Source of the DNA: Providencia rettgeri
Lineage (GTDB): Bacteria; Pseudomonadota; Gammaproteobacteria; Enterobacterales; Enterobacteriaceae
Length of the DNA: 64,000 nt
NCBI RefSeq assembly: GCF_013255915.1
Contig: NZ_CP053896.1
Location: 3,844,001-3,908,000, forward strand
Reading direction: 5' to 3'
Made by a program: the position numbers and the translations under genes. How positions within the stretch are numbered: position 1 is the stretch's first letter; each line of letters begins with the position of its first letter. Positions 43,191 to 52,102 of the stretch are shown piece by piece. The notes under the pieces are model-generated. The model was not told the origin of the DNA. It ran no database searches and saw only the letters and a list, made by a program, of their open reading frames with translations.

Positions 43191-44438
43191 TTAACGGTAT
43201 ATCGGTAACAAATTAAACTGCGCTAACAATTGGCAAATAATGCCGACTACTCCAAAGGCGATAACGGCATAGATTAACCCTTTTCCGCCCCACACTTTGA
43301 ATCTCGAATCAGGAAAACGCTCTCTTACCTTTAATGCCATAACTGCAGGGCAAATAATCGCCCAGATACATGCAGCCATACCTGCATATGCTATTGCGAT
43401 TAAAAAACCATTTGGGAATAACATGCAAAGAATAAGAGGAGGCAAGAAGCATAATAATGCAGATTTCATTCTACCTGATGGGTTGTCCTTAAAATTCAAC
43501 GAAGCAAGAATGTAATCAAATAACCCAATTGCAACACCTAAGAATGAGCAAAATACAGCACTAATAGAGAACCACAGTAAGAATGTCGCAATATTTTTGC
43601 TATTCAGTACCGCATATAGTGATTCAATAAAAGCATCTAAATTACCACCTTTATTAATTATTGTTAAAAACTCTGCCCGCGGCAGATTTCCCATTGTCCC
43701 CATGATCCAGAGAAAATAGAGCACCAATGCCAATACACAACCGATAACACAACTTTTAACGACCTTTCTTTCATTCTCATGATACAGCTTATACAAGCTA
43801 CAAACATTCCCATGATAACCAAAAGAAGTAATTGCATAAGGAATAATAATAAAAGCAAAAGGTAATAACGCTGTTTGTCCTCCTTCAACGGGGGAAGTTA
43901 ATAGTAAATCTGTTTTTACGATAAAAAATAAACCGGAGAAAGCTAAAATAAACAGAATTATTTTAATGAATAAAAATAATGATGTTAGACGACTTGCCCC
44001 TACGCCACTCCACCAGATGCTCGCACCTAGAATTAATGTAAAAATAATAAATATTAATCTTAAATTAATATTGTATCCGTAAATGGCGGCAGCTTCTTTA
44101 ATAACTGAACCTGCTGCTGATATATAGGCATAAATTAGTATGTAGAGTACAAATATTAATGCCATATTTGCAATATAGCATGCCCATCTGGGTAATAATT
44201 CTTTAGAGATAAAAAAGTAATTCGTTCCTGCTCCATATTTCGATATACATTCTAAAATATAAATCCCTGAATGAAACATAAAAAAGCAAACAACTAACAA
44301 GATAACTACAGAGTTAATAAACCAAGCTCCAGCCATAATAGTAGGCAAGCTAAACATCCCCGCCCCAATCATGGCACCGCCTAGCACAAAACCCCCTACC
44401 ATTATGGAGGGTTCTTTTTTGGCTGCCGAATTATTCAT
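43191..44438 (-). CDS. tnaB: TnaB-type aromatic amino acid permease
   Basis: HAAAP-family transporter with about 11 membrane helices, 415 residues from the ATG at 44438 (MNNSAAKKEPSIMVGG). The GGAMIGAGMFSLPTIMAGAW start is typical of TnaB, Mtr and TyrP, and PYAITSFGYHGNVCSLYKLY is the conserved central segment. Its position 63 nt after tnaA identifies it as the low-affinity tryptophan importer. A frame extension 17 codons upstream has no better ribosome site (AAGG precedes 44438). Confidence 0.9.
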   Translation of the reverse strand: MNNSAAKKEPSIMVGGFVLGGAMIGAGMFSLPTIMAGAWFINSVVILLVVCFFMFHSGIYILECISKYGAGTNYFFISKELLPRWACYIANMALIFVLYILIYAYISAAGSVIKEAAAIYGYNINLRLIFIIFTLILGASIWWSGVGASRLTSLFLFIKIILFILAFSGLFFIVKTDLLLTSPVEGGQTALLPFAFIIIPYAITSFGYHGNVCSLYKLYHENERKVVKSCVIGCVLALVLYFLWIMGTMGNLPRAEFLTIINKGGNLDAFIESLYAVLNSKNIATFLLWFSISAVFCSFLGVAIGLFDYILASLNFKDNPSGRMKSALLCFLPPLILCMLFPNGFLIAIAYAGMAACIWAIICPAVMALKVRERFPDSRFKVWGGKGLIYAVIAFGVVGIICQLLAQFNLLPIYR

Positions 44439-44501
44439 GGTGTTTACCTTAAGAATAAGGATGAGGTTCCCGCATTGCACGGGAACCATACGAGCGACCT
44501 A

Positions 44502-45905
44502 TTATTTAATTGGTTTTAATCTAGCAGTAAAGTGTCTTAATACTGGCGGTTCATATTCAAAATCCAGCCCTTTGAGGGTTGCAAATTTATCTTTTAAACC
44601 AATCAGAGCATCTGCAATGTAATCCATATGGTCATTGGTATAAACACGTCTTGCAATGGTTAACCGCATAAACTCCATATCTGCGTGTTTTTGCTTACCA
44701 GTTTCAGGATCACGCCCTAATAAAAATGAACCAATTTCAACCGCACGGACACCTGATTCTAAATAAAGTGCGTTAATCACCGCTTGCGCAGGGAACTGAT
44801 CACCAGGAATATGAGGAACCAGCTTTTTACAATCGACAAATACGGCATGTCCCCCTGTAGGATATTGAATTGAAATTCCACCTTCACGTAAGCGGTCACC
44901 TAAATATTTAACTTGGCCAATACGATAATGTAGATATTCTTCTCCAGCCCCTTCTTCAAGACCTTGTACCATTGCAGCCATATCACGACCCGCTAAACCG
45001 CCATAGGTCACGAAGCCTTCCATTGGTACACAGCGTTGTCTTGCCAACGTAAAGATTTTCTCGTCATTTTTAATACAAACCAACCCACCAATATTTAATA
45101 ATGGGTCTTTTTTCGCTGACATCGTTAATGCATCAGCATATTTATACATATCAAGAATAATTTCTTTAATAGTCGAGTTTTTATATTTAGGGTCGCGCTC
45201 TTTAATAAAATACGCATTTTCACAGAAACGTGCAGAATCCATGACAACAAAGATATTATGCTGTTTAGCTATTTCATAAACTTCTTTCAAATTCGCCATT
45301 GATACTGGCTGACCGCCTGCACTATTACAAGTTACAGTAGATACAATTGCGACTACGTTTTCTGCACCATGCTCAGCAATATTATCTTTTAATTTTTGGA
45401 TATCAAAATTGCCTTTCCAGTCATCGTAAGTATCCGAGTCATAGGCTTTTTCGGTAACAATATTAATTGCTTTACAACCGTTTAATTCAACATGAGCTGC
45501 TGTTGTATCAAAGTGGAAATTAGAAATAAAGACCGGTTTTTTAGCTCCACCTTGTTCCTGTTTTACTTTTAATAAAACAGGGAATAACATATTTTCAGCA
45601 CCACGACCTTGGTGAGCAGGAATGACATAATCATAGTCAAACATCTCTTTCACTTTATCTTTTAAATCATAATAGTTACGAGATCCTGCATATGCCTCAT
45701 CACCGGTGATCATTGCTGCCCATTGGTGGTCACTCATCGCATTGGTGCCTGAGTCAGTTAATAAATCAATATAAACTGCACTACTTGGTAATAAGAATGG
45801 GTTATATCCCGCTTCTTTTAACGCCGCTTCACGTTCTTCTCTTGATGGAATACGGATATTTTCTACCATTTTAATACGGAATGGTTCTACAATTCTTTTA
45901 GCCAT
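44502..45905 (-). CDS. tnaA: Tryptophanase (tryptophan indole-lyase)
   Basis: PLP enzyme splitting tryptophan into indole, pyruvate and ammonia. It has 467 residues, the length of the Proteus vulgaris enzyme, and near-continuous resemblance to it. The PLP-binding Lys266 is in [10 protein letters not shown]; other landmarks are [25 protein letters not shown] and [11 protein letters not shown] first considered tyrosine phenol-lyase, its close relative, but the length, [19 protein letters not shown] and the tnaC leader upstream decide for tryptophanase. It is the first large gene of tnaC-tnaA-tnaB. It makes the cell indole-positive. Confidence 0.96.
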   Translation of the reverse strand: MAKRIVEPFRIKMVENIRIPSREEREAALKEAGYNPFLLPSSAVYIDLLTDSGTNAMSDHQWAAMITGDEAYAGSRNYYDLKDKVKEMFDYDYVIPAHQGRGAENMLFPVLLKVKQEQGGAKKPVFISNFHFDTTAAHVELNGCKAINIVTEKAYDSDTYDDWKGNFDIQKLKDNIAEHGAENVVAIVSTVTCNSAGGQPVSMANLKEVYEIAKQHNIFVVMDSARFCENAYFIKERDPKYKNSTIKEIILDMYKYADALTMSAKKDPLLNIGGLVCIKNDEKIFTLARQRCVPMEGFVTYGGLAGRDMAAMVQGLEEGAGEEYLHYRIGQVKYLGDRLREGGISIQYPTGGHAVFVDCKKLVPHIPGDQFPAQAVINALYLESGVRAVEIGSFLLGRDPETGKQKHADMEFMRLTIARRVYTNDHMDYIADALIGLKDKFATLKGLDFEYEPPVLRHFTARLKPIK

Positions 45906-46000
45906 GATAATACCTTTAATTTTTCATTAAATAATAAATATTAGAGATCTAACCTATAGTTAAATAAGTTAAAAAATTTTAAGAAAGGAAAAGAGAAAGG
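45906..46000 (-). promoter_or_regulatory. tnaC-tnaA spacer with candidate rut site
   Basis: The 95-nt leader between the tnaC stop and the tnaA ATG begins with a G-poor pyrimidine stretch on the minus strand (AACCTTTCTCTTTTCCTTTC, about 46000-45981). This is the kind of C-bearing, unstructured RNA that Rho loads on. No intrinsic terminator is seen, so Rho-dependent attenuation as in E. coli is expected. AAAGG precedes the tnaA start. Confidence 0.6.
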
Positions 46001-46102
46001 TTATTTGTTTGGAAAGAAGAAGGCTAAAGAAATATCAATATTGAACCATTTCTTCATATAGAAGAAATACCTTGATATAAGTGATTCGTTTAACAAGAAC
46101 AT
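46001..46102 (-). CDS. tnaC: TnaC, tryptophan-sensing leader peptide
   Basis: A 33-codon frame, ATG at 46102 and TAA at 46001, preceded by TAGGAG. It contains the TnaC signature KKWFNID (Trp19, Asp23) and a late FFFPNK with Pro31 twelve residues after the Trp. This is the same spacing as the essential Trp12 and Pro24 of E. coli TnaC. As in the Proteus peptide, residues (Asn, Lys) follow the Pro instead of an immediate stop. With free tryptophan the ribosome is expected to stall here and block Rho, allowing tnaA-tnaB transcription. Confidence 0.95.
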   Translation of the reverse strand: MFLLNESLISRYFFYMKKWFNIDISLAFFFPNK

Positions 46103-46181
46103 ACTATGACTCCTATCAACGAGGAATTAGTACAACCGACTATTATTATATATATAACAGTTGGGTTACCAAAGTAATCGC

Positions 46182-46251
46182 TATTGTCATAATATTGTAC
46201 CTATATCACACTATTAGTGAGATAGACTAGAACAACTTGATTCAAGTCACA
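46182..46251 (-). promoter_or_regulatory. tna promoter with CRP site
   Basis: A minus-strand -10 TATTAT (46194-46189) predicts a start near 46182. TGTGACTTGAATCAAG (46251-46236) is a CRP site with one perfect half, centred at -61.5, the class I position used by the E. coli tna operon. No good -35 is present, fitting CRP dependence. An imperfect palindrome TATCACAC...GTGAGATA (46204-46224) lies between the two. The rest of the gap to the lipoprotein operon (46252-46382) is AT-rich and featureless to me. Confidence 0.75.
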
Positions 46252-46379
46252 GTATTAACCCATATATTAAATAAGAGTTTAATATTATTATTTTTAGTTT
46301 AATCATCCCAATTAAAAAACGTATAAACAATGTAACACGATAATTAAATAAGTTAATTTCACTTAAATAATATTTAACT

Positions 46380-46420
46380 TAAATAAAATGGGCAAAATAT
46401 TTTATTCTATTTTGCCCATT
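46380..46420 (-). terminator. Terminator of the lipoprotein operon
   Basis: Perfect 13-bp stem AATGGGCAAAATA (46387-46399) / TATTTTGCCCATT (46408-46420); on the minus strand TTTATTT follows. It lies 17 nt after the DUF799 gene stop. Confidence 0.9.
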
Positions 46421-46436
46421 ATTCAATAATTAATAA

Positions 46437-47093
46437 TTACTGAGCATCTTTACCATATTTAGGCGATCTAGGCCCATATAAGATACCATTAGGCTTACCT
46501 GCAGATAATAACCTGACACTTGTTATACCTGCAATTGCATAGCTTTTATCTGTCATTGTATCTACGATTTGGTTAACAACAGCAGATACTAACGCCCCAA
46601 TAATACCATTTGACGAGGAATTATTTTCAGCACTAGATGCAGTCGCTGAGCCACTCCATAATAACGTTCCTGTTCTAGCGTCAACCAATTTCGCATCCGC
46701 AGTGACACGAGTATCACTAGAAATAACCTGATAACTTGTACCGTATTCAGTGATATTCAAGTAAAGTACGGCATCATTACCAAAAATTTCGCGCAATTTT
46801 GCAGGTGGAACAGCTTGAATGTCACCTGCATTTGTCATCCCATTTTGCTTAAATGTTTCCTCAACAACAGCAACAGGGAAAACATAGTAGCCAGCCTCAG
46901 CTAAAGGAAGAGTCGCTTGTGATAATAAACCATGACTTGCTTGTACTTCTGGTGAACTGTTTTGTGGTAATAGCACCAGAATACTTTTAGGCTTACTTTG
47001 ATTAAATGCCGTGTAATCAACTTTAGTTGGCTGAGCACATCCCGTTAATAACCATGTCATCACCAATCCGCAGACTATAAGTAAATGTTTCAT
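46437..47093 (-). CDS. DUF799 (GNA1162-like) lipoprotein
   Basis: A 218-residue outer- or inner-membrane lipoprotein: signal peptide with lipobox LTGC (Cys19). The body resembles the DUF799 family, whose neisserial member GNA1162 has a TolB-like fold (SILVLLPQNSSPEVQA; AKLVDARTGTLLWSGSA). It is third in a three-lipoprotein operon with CsgG-like and DUF4810 partners, overlapping the latter by 4 nt. The combination suggests an envelope secretion or trafficking complex. The function is not established. Confidence 0.88.
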   Translation of the reverse strand: MKHLLIVCGLVMTWLLTGCAQPTKVDYTAFNQSKPKSILVLLPQNSSPEVQASHGLLSQATLPLAEAGYYVFPVAVVEETFKQNGMTNAGDIQAVPPAKLREIFGNDAVLYLNITEYGTSYQVISSDTRVTADAKLVDARTGTLLWSGSATASSAENNSSSNGIIGALVSAVVNQIVDTMTDKSYAIAGITSVRLLSAGKPNGILYGPRSPKYGKDAQ

Positions 47094-47443
47094 TTTACTT
47101 TTCCTTTATTTTTCATGAGAAAATCCATGTAAGCCGCAGATTCTGGATACAATGCTTTTTCCGCAGTAAATTCTTGCATTGCAAGATCAACCGCTCCAGT
47201 TGTTGAATACAATAACCCTAAATGCGCATGCAACCCTGGCGGAGTTGCTAAACCTTTTGCTTTGCTCATTTCCAAATTCTTTTTCAAAGCTTGAATTTGT
47301 TCTTGAGGGCCAGTTTCTGTTTGTTGGTAATATTGGTAGACCGTTGTTTGATAACCATCCCAGTTATATAGTGGTTTGGGTTCATTAGCGCAGCCATTTA
47401 ATAAAATTACGCCGGCTACCATAGCCAATAATTTAATTTTCAT
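47090..47443 (-). CDS. DUF4810 lipoprotein
   Basis: A 117-residue lipoprotein, lipobox LNGC (Cys18). The mature part begins with the YNWDGYQTTVYQYYQ segment typical of DUF4810, followed by a helical TPR-like stretch (PPGLHAHLGLLYSTTGAVDLAMQEF). It is the middle gene of the trio: 9 nt after the CsgG-like gene and overlapping the DUF799 gene by 4 nt. Confidence 0.88.
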   Translation of the reverse strand: MKIKLLAMVAGVILLNGCANEPKPLYNWDGYQTTVYQYYQQTETGPQEQIQALKKNLEMSKAKGLATPPGLHAHLGLLYSTTGAVDLAMQEFTAEKALYPESAAYMDFLMKNKGKVK

Positions 47444-47452
47444 CGTATTTCC

Positions 47453-48127
47453 TTATTTAGCTGGCTGCCATGCACCACTTTCTATACCAGAAACTAAGTT
47501 ATTTACCGCTTCCCTAATTGCTAAATCTAATACTTTACCATTCAATGTTGAGTCATAACTGGCAGTGCCACCAAAACCAATCACTTCTCTATTTGATAAT
47601 TCATATTCACCAGCACCTTGTGAAGAAAAGACCACTTCAGATGTTTGAACATTAACAACGTTTAAATTGACTTTGGCATACGCTACTTGTGATTTACCAC
47701 GACCTAAAATACCGAATAACTGGCGATCCCCAACTTCTTTTCGTCCAAATTCAGTAACATCACCAGTAATTACATAAGTTGCACCTTTTAACTGTTGCGA
47801 CTGACCTTTAATACCAGCTTCTTCTTTAAGTTCTTGCATATTTGCACGGTCTAATACATTAAAACGACCCGTTTGCTGTAAATGTGTCATCAAAATGGTT
47901 TTAGATTGATTACCTAAACGATCAACCCCATCAGAGAAAATACCATTCATATAACTAGAACGATTATCAAATTTCCCTATTGATATTGGGCTTTTTGGGC
48001 CTGAATATTGAGTATTATATGTCGCAACTTTTTCTACGGCTAAAGAACGAGAAGATTCTTTAGCACAACCACTTAATAATGCACTTGCAATAAGAATAGA
48101 TGCAATGCTGATTTTGGATATATTCAT
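47453..48127 (-). CDS. CsgG/HfaB-family lipoprotein
   Basis: A 224-residue lipoprotein, lipobox LSGC (Cys21). The CsgG domain is visible: PISIGKFDNRSS, LMTHLQQTGRFNVLDRANMQ, GATYVITGDVTEFG, and the C-terminal AIREAVNNLVSGIESGAW. CsgG itself forms the curli secretion channel and has about 277 residues, so this shorter relative may lack parts of the pore or act as a scaffold. First gene of the trio. Confidence 0.9.
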   Translation of the reverse strand: MNISKISIASILIASALLSGCAKESSRSLAVEKVATYNTQYSGPKSPISIGKFDNRSSYMNGIFSDGVDRLGNQSKTILMTHLQQTGRFNVLDRANMQELKEEAGIKGQSQQLKGATYVITGDVTEFGRKEVGDRQLFGILGRGKSQVAYAKVNLNVVNVQTSEVVFSSQGAGEYELSNREVIGFGGTASYDSTLNGKVLDLAIREAVNNLVSGIESGAWQPAK

Positions 48128-48580
48128 TTAGCTATCTCAATTAAAATAAAATTAGAATTAGAATTAATTTTGCATTGCTATTTTGCATTAAATGAAAAGT
48201 AGGGTCTAGTCAATCTTACTTATTTTTTATCTGACATTTAGTTTGTTTTTTAATGACTGCAATACTCATAAAGTAACCAAGGTTTACTAATATTTAATCA
48301 AATGGTTGATTAAATATTAATACATCTATAAAGAATAATTAGCTAGTAATCTTTAATGATGATATTGAATATCATCATCTATAGTTAATACTATATATTA
48401 TTAACTACATTTCTTTTATTTTTATTATATATTTCTAATTATACAACTTACTTCCATATAATGAGTTAAAATCGTTTAATTTTTATCTATTTTTAGTCTA
48501 TCATTAAAACGTACTCTTCCTCTCCTTAAACTGCAAACTATACCTATTTTAGTATTAGCTTAACCTTTAAATAACAATAA
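48128..48580. other. AT-rich intergenic region
   Basis: About 450 very AT-rich bases between the CsgG-like gene (its promoter should lie at the left end) and the terminator of the next minus-strand operon. Short runs of TTAATA/TATTAA repeats are present but no gene, tRNA or clear operator was seen. Its high AT content would favour H-NS binding (inference). Confidence 0.5.
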
Positions 48581-48605
48581 CAAAAAAGATAGGGAAAACC
48601 CTATC
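48581..48605 (-). terminator. Terminator after the two-gene membrane operon
   Basis: 7-bp stem GATAGGG (48588-48594) / CCCTATC (48599-48605), loop AAAA; on the minus strand followed by TTTTTT. It lies 38 nt after the stop at 48643. Confidence 0.85.
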
Positions 48606-48642
48606 CTTATTGAATGAGAACACACTAAATCATCTTTACGCA

Positions 48643-49773
48643 TCAATGCAATGATTGATAAGAAACTTGTGCTCCTTTAGTCAGCGCACTTTCATTTGAA
48701 TAAGTACTTTCTATTTCAATCAAGGATTGGTCCGCCATATTGTATATTTTGTTATACAAAGGAAATTCAGGACGATAACTGATCTCTTTTGTTACAAAAT
48801 CCATCATTAGATATTGTTGTGAACCTCTAATTGAATTCGAAACAATCAACCCTTGATTTCCAACGTTTAAGCTATTCAAGTGGTTATAACCGCTTTCTGC
48901 GATTACTTCAAAATGACCATTTGTATGAAATTGCATCAAAGAAAACAAACGACGTGAAGGCTCTTGAGCAACCACAAAAATATCGCCTTTAAGATTTTGT
49001 GCAGCTTCATTAATTCTAACAGGCAACCATTTGCTACTAATAACCTGCTTAGTCGGGATATCCATGATAACTTCTAATGAGCCCATTTGATTACCATAGC
49101 TGTACCACATTACGATTTTATCTCGATATGTTGCATAGGAAAAATTTGAATTACCTTCAATTTCTTCAGGGAATAATGATTTAGCTAAATCACGAACATT
49201 CATAAAATGTTCCCATGTCATTCCTTTATCAGCGCTGATAAAAATATTTTCATTATCCGCAACAACATAGAAAGGAGAGCTTTTAGATAAGTAGATTTTT
49301 CCCATAATCAACGTTGAAAATAGCTTGCCAGTTTTTTTACTCCAAGGTGTAAATTCACTCACTGAAAAATCAGTTAAGTTAATTTTTTGATAGCCATCAC
49401 TGAACATCATTAAACATTGTTTTCTTTCACAGACTGCATTATAAAAACTTTGATCGCTATAAGTAATAAAATGCACGCCATTATTATCTGCAAATAAAAT
49501 CTGGTTATCATATTCACTTGAAGGCATATAAGTATTATAAGACGAGTAATAATAATTAGAGCGGCCACTTTTTTTAGCTACAATTAACATCCCATTTTCA
49601 GCTGGAAATGTCGTTGTAAAATCATAACTTCCAATTGGAGAGCTATTTTCATTATGGTTTTGCCATTGCCAATCTTCCGAGCTACCACGAGTAAAAATAA
49701 AGAAAGTGAAAAATAAACTGAGCACAAAGCTGAAAGTTACAATAAGAAACCGTTTACTGAGAAATGGGTTCAT
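48643..49773 (-). CDS. Membrane-anchored protein with BNR-like repeats, unknown function
   Basis: A 376-residue protein I do not recognise. One N-terminal hydrophobic segment (about 8-29, FLIVTFSFVLSLFFTFFIF) would anchor a large periplasmic domain. Repeating beta-rich segments include ISADKGMTWEHF, which fits the BNR/Asp-box pattern of beta-propellers, and several NNxxxF/DNENIF units. A Tyr/Ser-rich stretch lies at about 72-88. It overlaps the upstream membrane gene by 4 nt, so the two are likely a unit. Confidence 0.75.
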   Translation of the reverse strand: MNPFLSKRFLIVTFSFVLSLFFTFFIFTRGSSEDWQWQNHNENSSPIGSYDFTTTFPAENGMLIVAKKSGRSNYYYSSYNTYMPSSEYDNQILFADNNGVHFITYSDQSFYNAVCERKQCLMMFSDGYQKINLTDFSVSEFTPWSKKTGKLFSTLIMGKIYLSKSSPFYVVADNENIFISADKGMTWEHFMNVRDLAKSLFPEEIEGNSNFSYATYRDKIVMWYSYGNQMGSLEVIMDIPTKQVISSKWLPVRINEAAQNLKGDIFVVAQEPSRRLFSLMQFHTNGHFEVIAESGYNHLNSLNVGNQGLIVSNSIRGSQQYLMMDFVTKEISYRPEFPLYNKIYNMADQSLIEIESTYSNESALTKGAQVSYQSLH

Positions 49774-51023
49774 GAACGCACCTCCGTCACATAATCTGTT
49801 TTACCGTGCTGCCGACGAAGTTGTTTTAATAAATATTGAGATTGATAGTAAGCATTTCCACGTTTTGATACTTTAAAATAAACCGCCACACATAAAGCAA
49901 TAAGGAAACTTATTCCTAATAAAATGGTTCCAGAAAAACTGATATACACGACACCAGTATCAATAATGTTCATCCAGTCCCAATAATCCCAATAACCGCC
50001 TTTTTCAAAGGTTTCACTAATAGATAATCCACCTACAACTAGAATGAAAATAGCCAAAATGCAACAAATGAAGCCCCATAAACCAGTATAAAACCCTCTT
50101 TCTTGTGGTGCACCTTTACCAATCAAGCTATAGGCAAGCCCATCCTGATGGTTATAAATACCAAAAATGACCTGCTCTTTTGAATGCGCTTGGATATTTT
50201 TATGAAAAACTTCAAGTTCATCACCTTGAGCAATAAATAGATTGTGGTTGTTGAATAAGGGTTCATTTGCTGAAATTAGAACATCCATATGGCTTTTATT
50301 AATCTGCAAACCAACATGATTGAGCTTTTGTTCTGCATCCCCTCTCGCAACAGTTAAGCTAAGGGTTGATGTAATATTAACCTTCCCACGGGTGACGAGT
50401 AATGACGCTTTATCACGATAGTTATCTACTGATTTACGTAATTTATTGGCTTTATTTTTTGAGCTTTTAATTCCTAAAATTTCAATTTGTTGCCCTTGTT
50501 CACTCTTTTGATATTGCCCATCAATAACTAAATCCAACGCTTTTAAAATTGATTTTCGTTTTGGACTTAAAATATGTTTAGTTTCGGCCAGTGCAAGAGC
50601 AAACAAAACTATTCCACCAAAGGCAGCACAACCTAAAAGTGAGACTAAGATAATCATTAAGAAGCTATCATCTGCATTAATAAAACAGTAATACACTGCA
50701 GGTATCAGGGCCATTAAGGCTAACGAAATTAAATACTGTTTTCCTAGTGAGCGATTAAAACTAATGGTTCTATCTGGCTCAAGTCGACCATGCTTTTCAT
50801 GGTAAACCCACTCAGCCCAATAACTGCCATCATTCATCTCTTCTGCACAAATAACCAAGGTATCGCCTTGTTGTAAGCGTTCTAAAAAAATTTCACTATT
50901 TGAAAAATCACCTTGATTAAAGAAAAATACTTTTTGGGAGGCAATCAATCTTACCATTCCCATTGGGCTGACATTTTGATAGTCACATTGAGTAAGACTG
51001 ACATGGAAATATTGAACTCGCAT
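49770..51023 (-). CDS. Multi-pass membrane protein with two soluble domains, unknown function
   Basis: A 417-residue protein I cannot assign. An N-terminal soluble domain (1-93) is followed by two membrane helices (about 97-116 and 122-147), a soluble segment (about 150-315) and two further helices (about 318-340 and 358-385). LQQGDTLVI (about 50) and IAQGDELEV (about 262) sit in similar beta contexts, hinting that the two soluble parts are copies of one small fold. It is the first gene of a two-gene operon with the BNR-like protein. Confidence 0.75.
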   Translation of the reverse strand: MRVQYFHVSLTQCDYQNVSPMGMVRLIASQKVFFFNQGDFSNSEIFLERLQQGDTLVICAEEMNDGSYWAEWVYHEKHGRLEPDRTISFNRSLGKQYLISLALMALIPAVYYCFINADDSFLMIILVSLLGCAAFGGIVLFALALAETKHILSPKRKSILKALDLVIDGQYQKSEQGQQIEILGIKSSKNKANKLRKSVDNYRDKASLLVTRGKVNITSTLSLTVARGDAEQKLNHVGLQINKSHMDVLISANEPLFNNHNLFIAQGDELEVFHKNIQAHSKEQVIFGIYNHQDGLAYSLIGKGAPQERGFYTGLWGFICCILAIFILVVGGLSISETFEKGGYWDYWDWMNIIDTGVVYISFSGTILLGISFLIALCVAVYFKVSKRGNAYYQSQYLLKQLRRQHGKTDYVTEVRS

Positions 51024-51299
51024 GAATAAATGCCTATTTCGCTAAGTAAATTTAACATTATGATAATAAATAAAGGTATATAGCCCTAGTAAAACTTACC
51101 TTATAATTAAATAATTCAGATAAGGACGAGCACCTTAAACAGCTATTTAACTCAGGTTAATCATTAGAAATAGGTATCTCCTACTAGCAAAGCCAGTAAT
51201 TACTGATAAACTTGCATTCAATAAAAAGTTTGTGAGTGAAATGTGGCAATAAAACAATGTTACCACTCCTTCCTTTAACAATAATTTTGAATAACAGCG

Positions 51300-52013
51300 A
51301 TGACATTACAACCTGCATATAAGCAAATTCAGTCTTACATTTTACGCAGTATTGATTTAGGTATTTTTAAGCCTGAAACACAAATACCGACAGAATTAGA
51401 GCTATGTGCTCAATTCAATGTAAGCCGTATGACCGTGAATAAAGCCATTTCAGAGTTAAGTCAAAAAGGGATCCTACATCGTATTGCGGGCAAAGGCACA
51501 TTTGTCGCCACTCAAAAACATGAGCTTCCCGTAACAAAAGCGTTTGATATTTTTGATGAGATCTCAACAAGTGGTAATAAATATAGCGGCCACCAGCTGC
51601 AACTAAAAATTATTCCCGCATCAGCAGAAATTGCACTACAGCTCGGGATTAGTGAAGGAAGTGATGTGGGCTACTGTAAAGTACTACATTTTGAAAACGA
51701 TATTCCTTTAATGTTAGAAGAACGCTATGTTAACCACGCCATTGTGCCCGACTTTGTTAAGCAAAAATATGGTGACACTGAAACTCCTAGCGGTTATTTG
51801 CAACGCCATTTTCCTGTCAGTGAAATGGAACATACCATTGAAGCTGCATTAGCCACAAAATCTATTGCTCAATCATTATCAATTAAAGAAAACTCACCTT
51901 GCTTACAACTTAGCCGTCGCACTTGGACAGGTAACACTCTAATTAGCTATGTTAATATGATCACAGCTGGCTCTCGTTACAAATTAAAATTACATTCTCG
52001 AATTGAGAATTAA
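51300..52013 (+). CDS. hutC: HutC, GntR-family histidine-utilisation repressor
   Basis: A 237-residue transcription factor. The winged helix at about 5-75 has TELELCAQFNVSRMTVNKAI and GILHRIAGKGTFVA; the UTRA effector domain follows (about 90-232) with the HutC hallmarks MLEERYVN, FPVSEMEHTIEA and SRRTWTGNTLISY. HutC proteins are released from DNA by urocanate. It lies convergent to the downstream end of the hutU-etf series, whose hutU upstream region carries TGTATATACA-like operators. A plausible promoter region of 276 nt precedes it. Confidence 0.92.
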   Translation: MTLQPAYKQIQSYILRSIDLGIFKPETQIPTELELCAQFNVSRMTVNKAISELSQKGILHRIAGKGTFVATQKHELPVTKAFDIFDEISTSGNKYSGHQLQLKIIPASAEIALQLGISEGSDVGYCKVLHFENDIPLMLEERYVNHAIVPDFVKQKYGDTETPSGYLQRHFPVSEMEHTIEAALATKSIAQSLSIKENSPCLQLSRRTWTGNTLISYVNMITAGSRYKLKLHSRIEN

Positions 52014-52021
52014 TGCAAAAA

Positions 52022-52047
52022 TAAAAAAATGGGGCAAAATTGCCCCA
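52022..52047 (-). terminator. Terminator between hutC and the ETF-QO gene
   Basis: 8-bp stem TGGGGCAA (52030-52037) / TTGCCCCA (52040-52047); on the minus strand TTTTTTT follows, so it ends the hutU-etf transcript. For hutC on the plus strand it has no T-run but may still shield against collision. Confidence 0.8.
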
Positions 52048-52102
52048 AAGCGACTGATAAAACAAAAAATATCAAGCACAACTACATCACAATAAATTCG
52101 TT

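Noticed and set aside
44502-45905. Tyrosine phenol-lyase (tpl) with a tutB-like transporter
   Set aside because: The protein has tryptophanase length and motifs like the Proteus enzyme, and a tnaC leader with the WFNID signature lies upstream.
46204-46224. Second CRP site in the tna promoter
   Set aside because: The half-sites TCAC...GTGA are in the opposite order to TGTGA-N6-TCACA; kept only as an unassigned palindrome.
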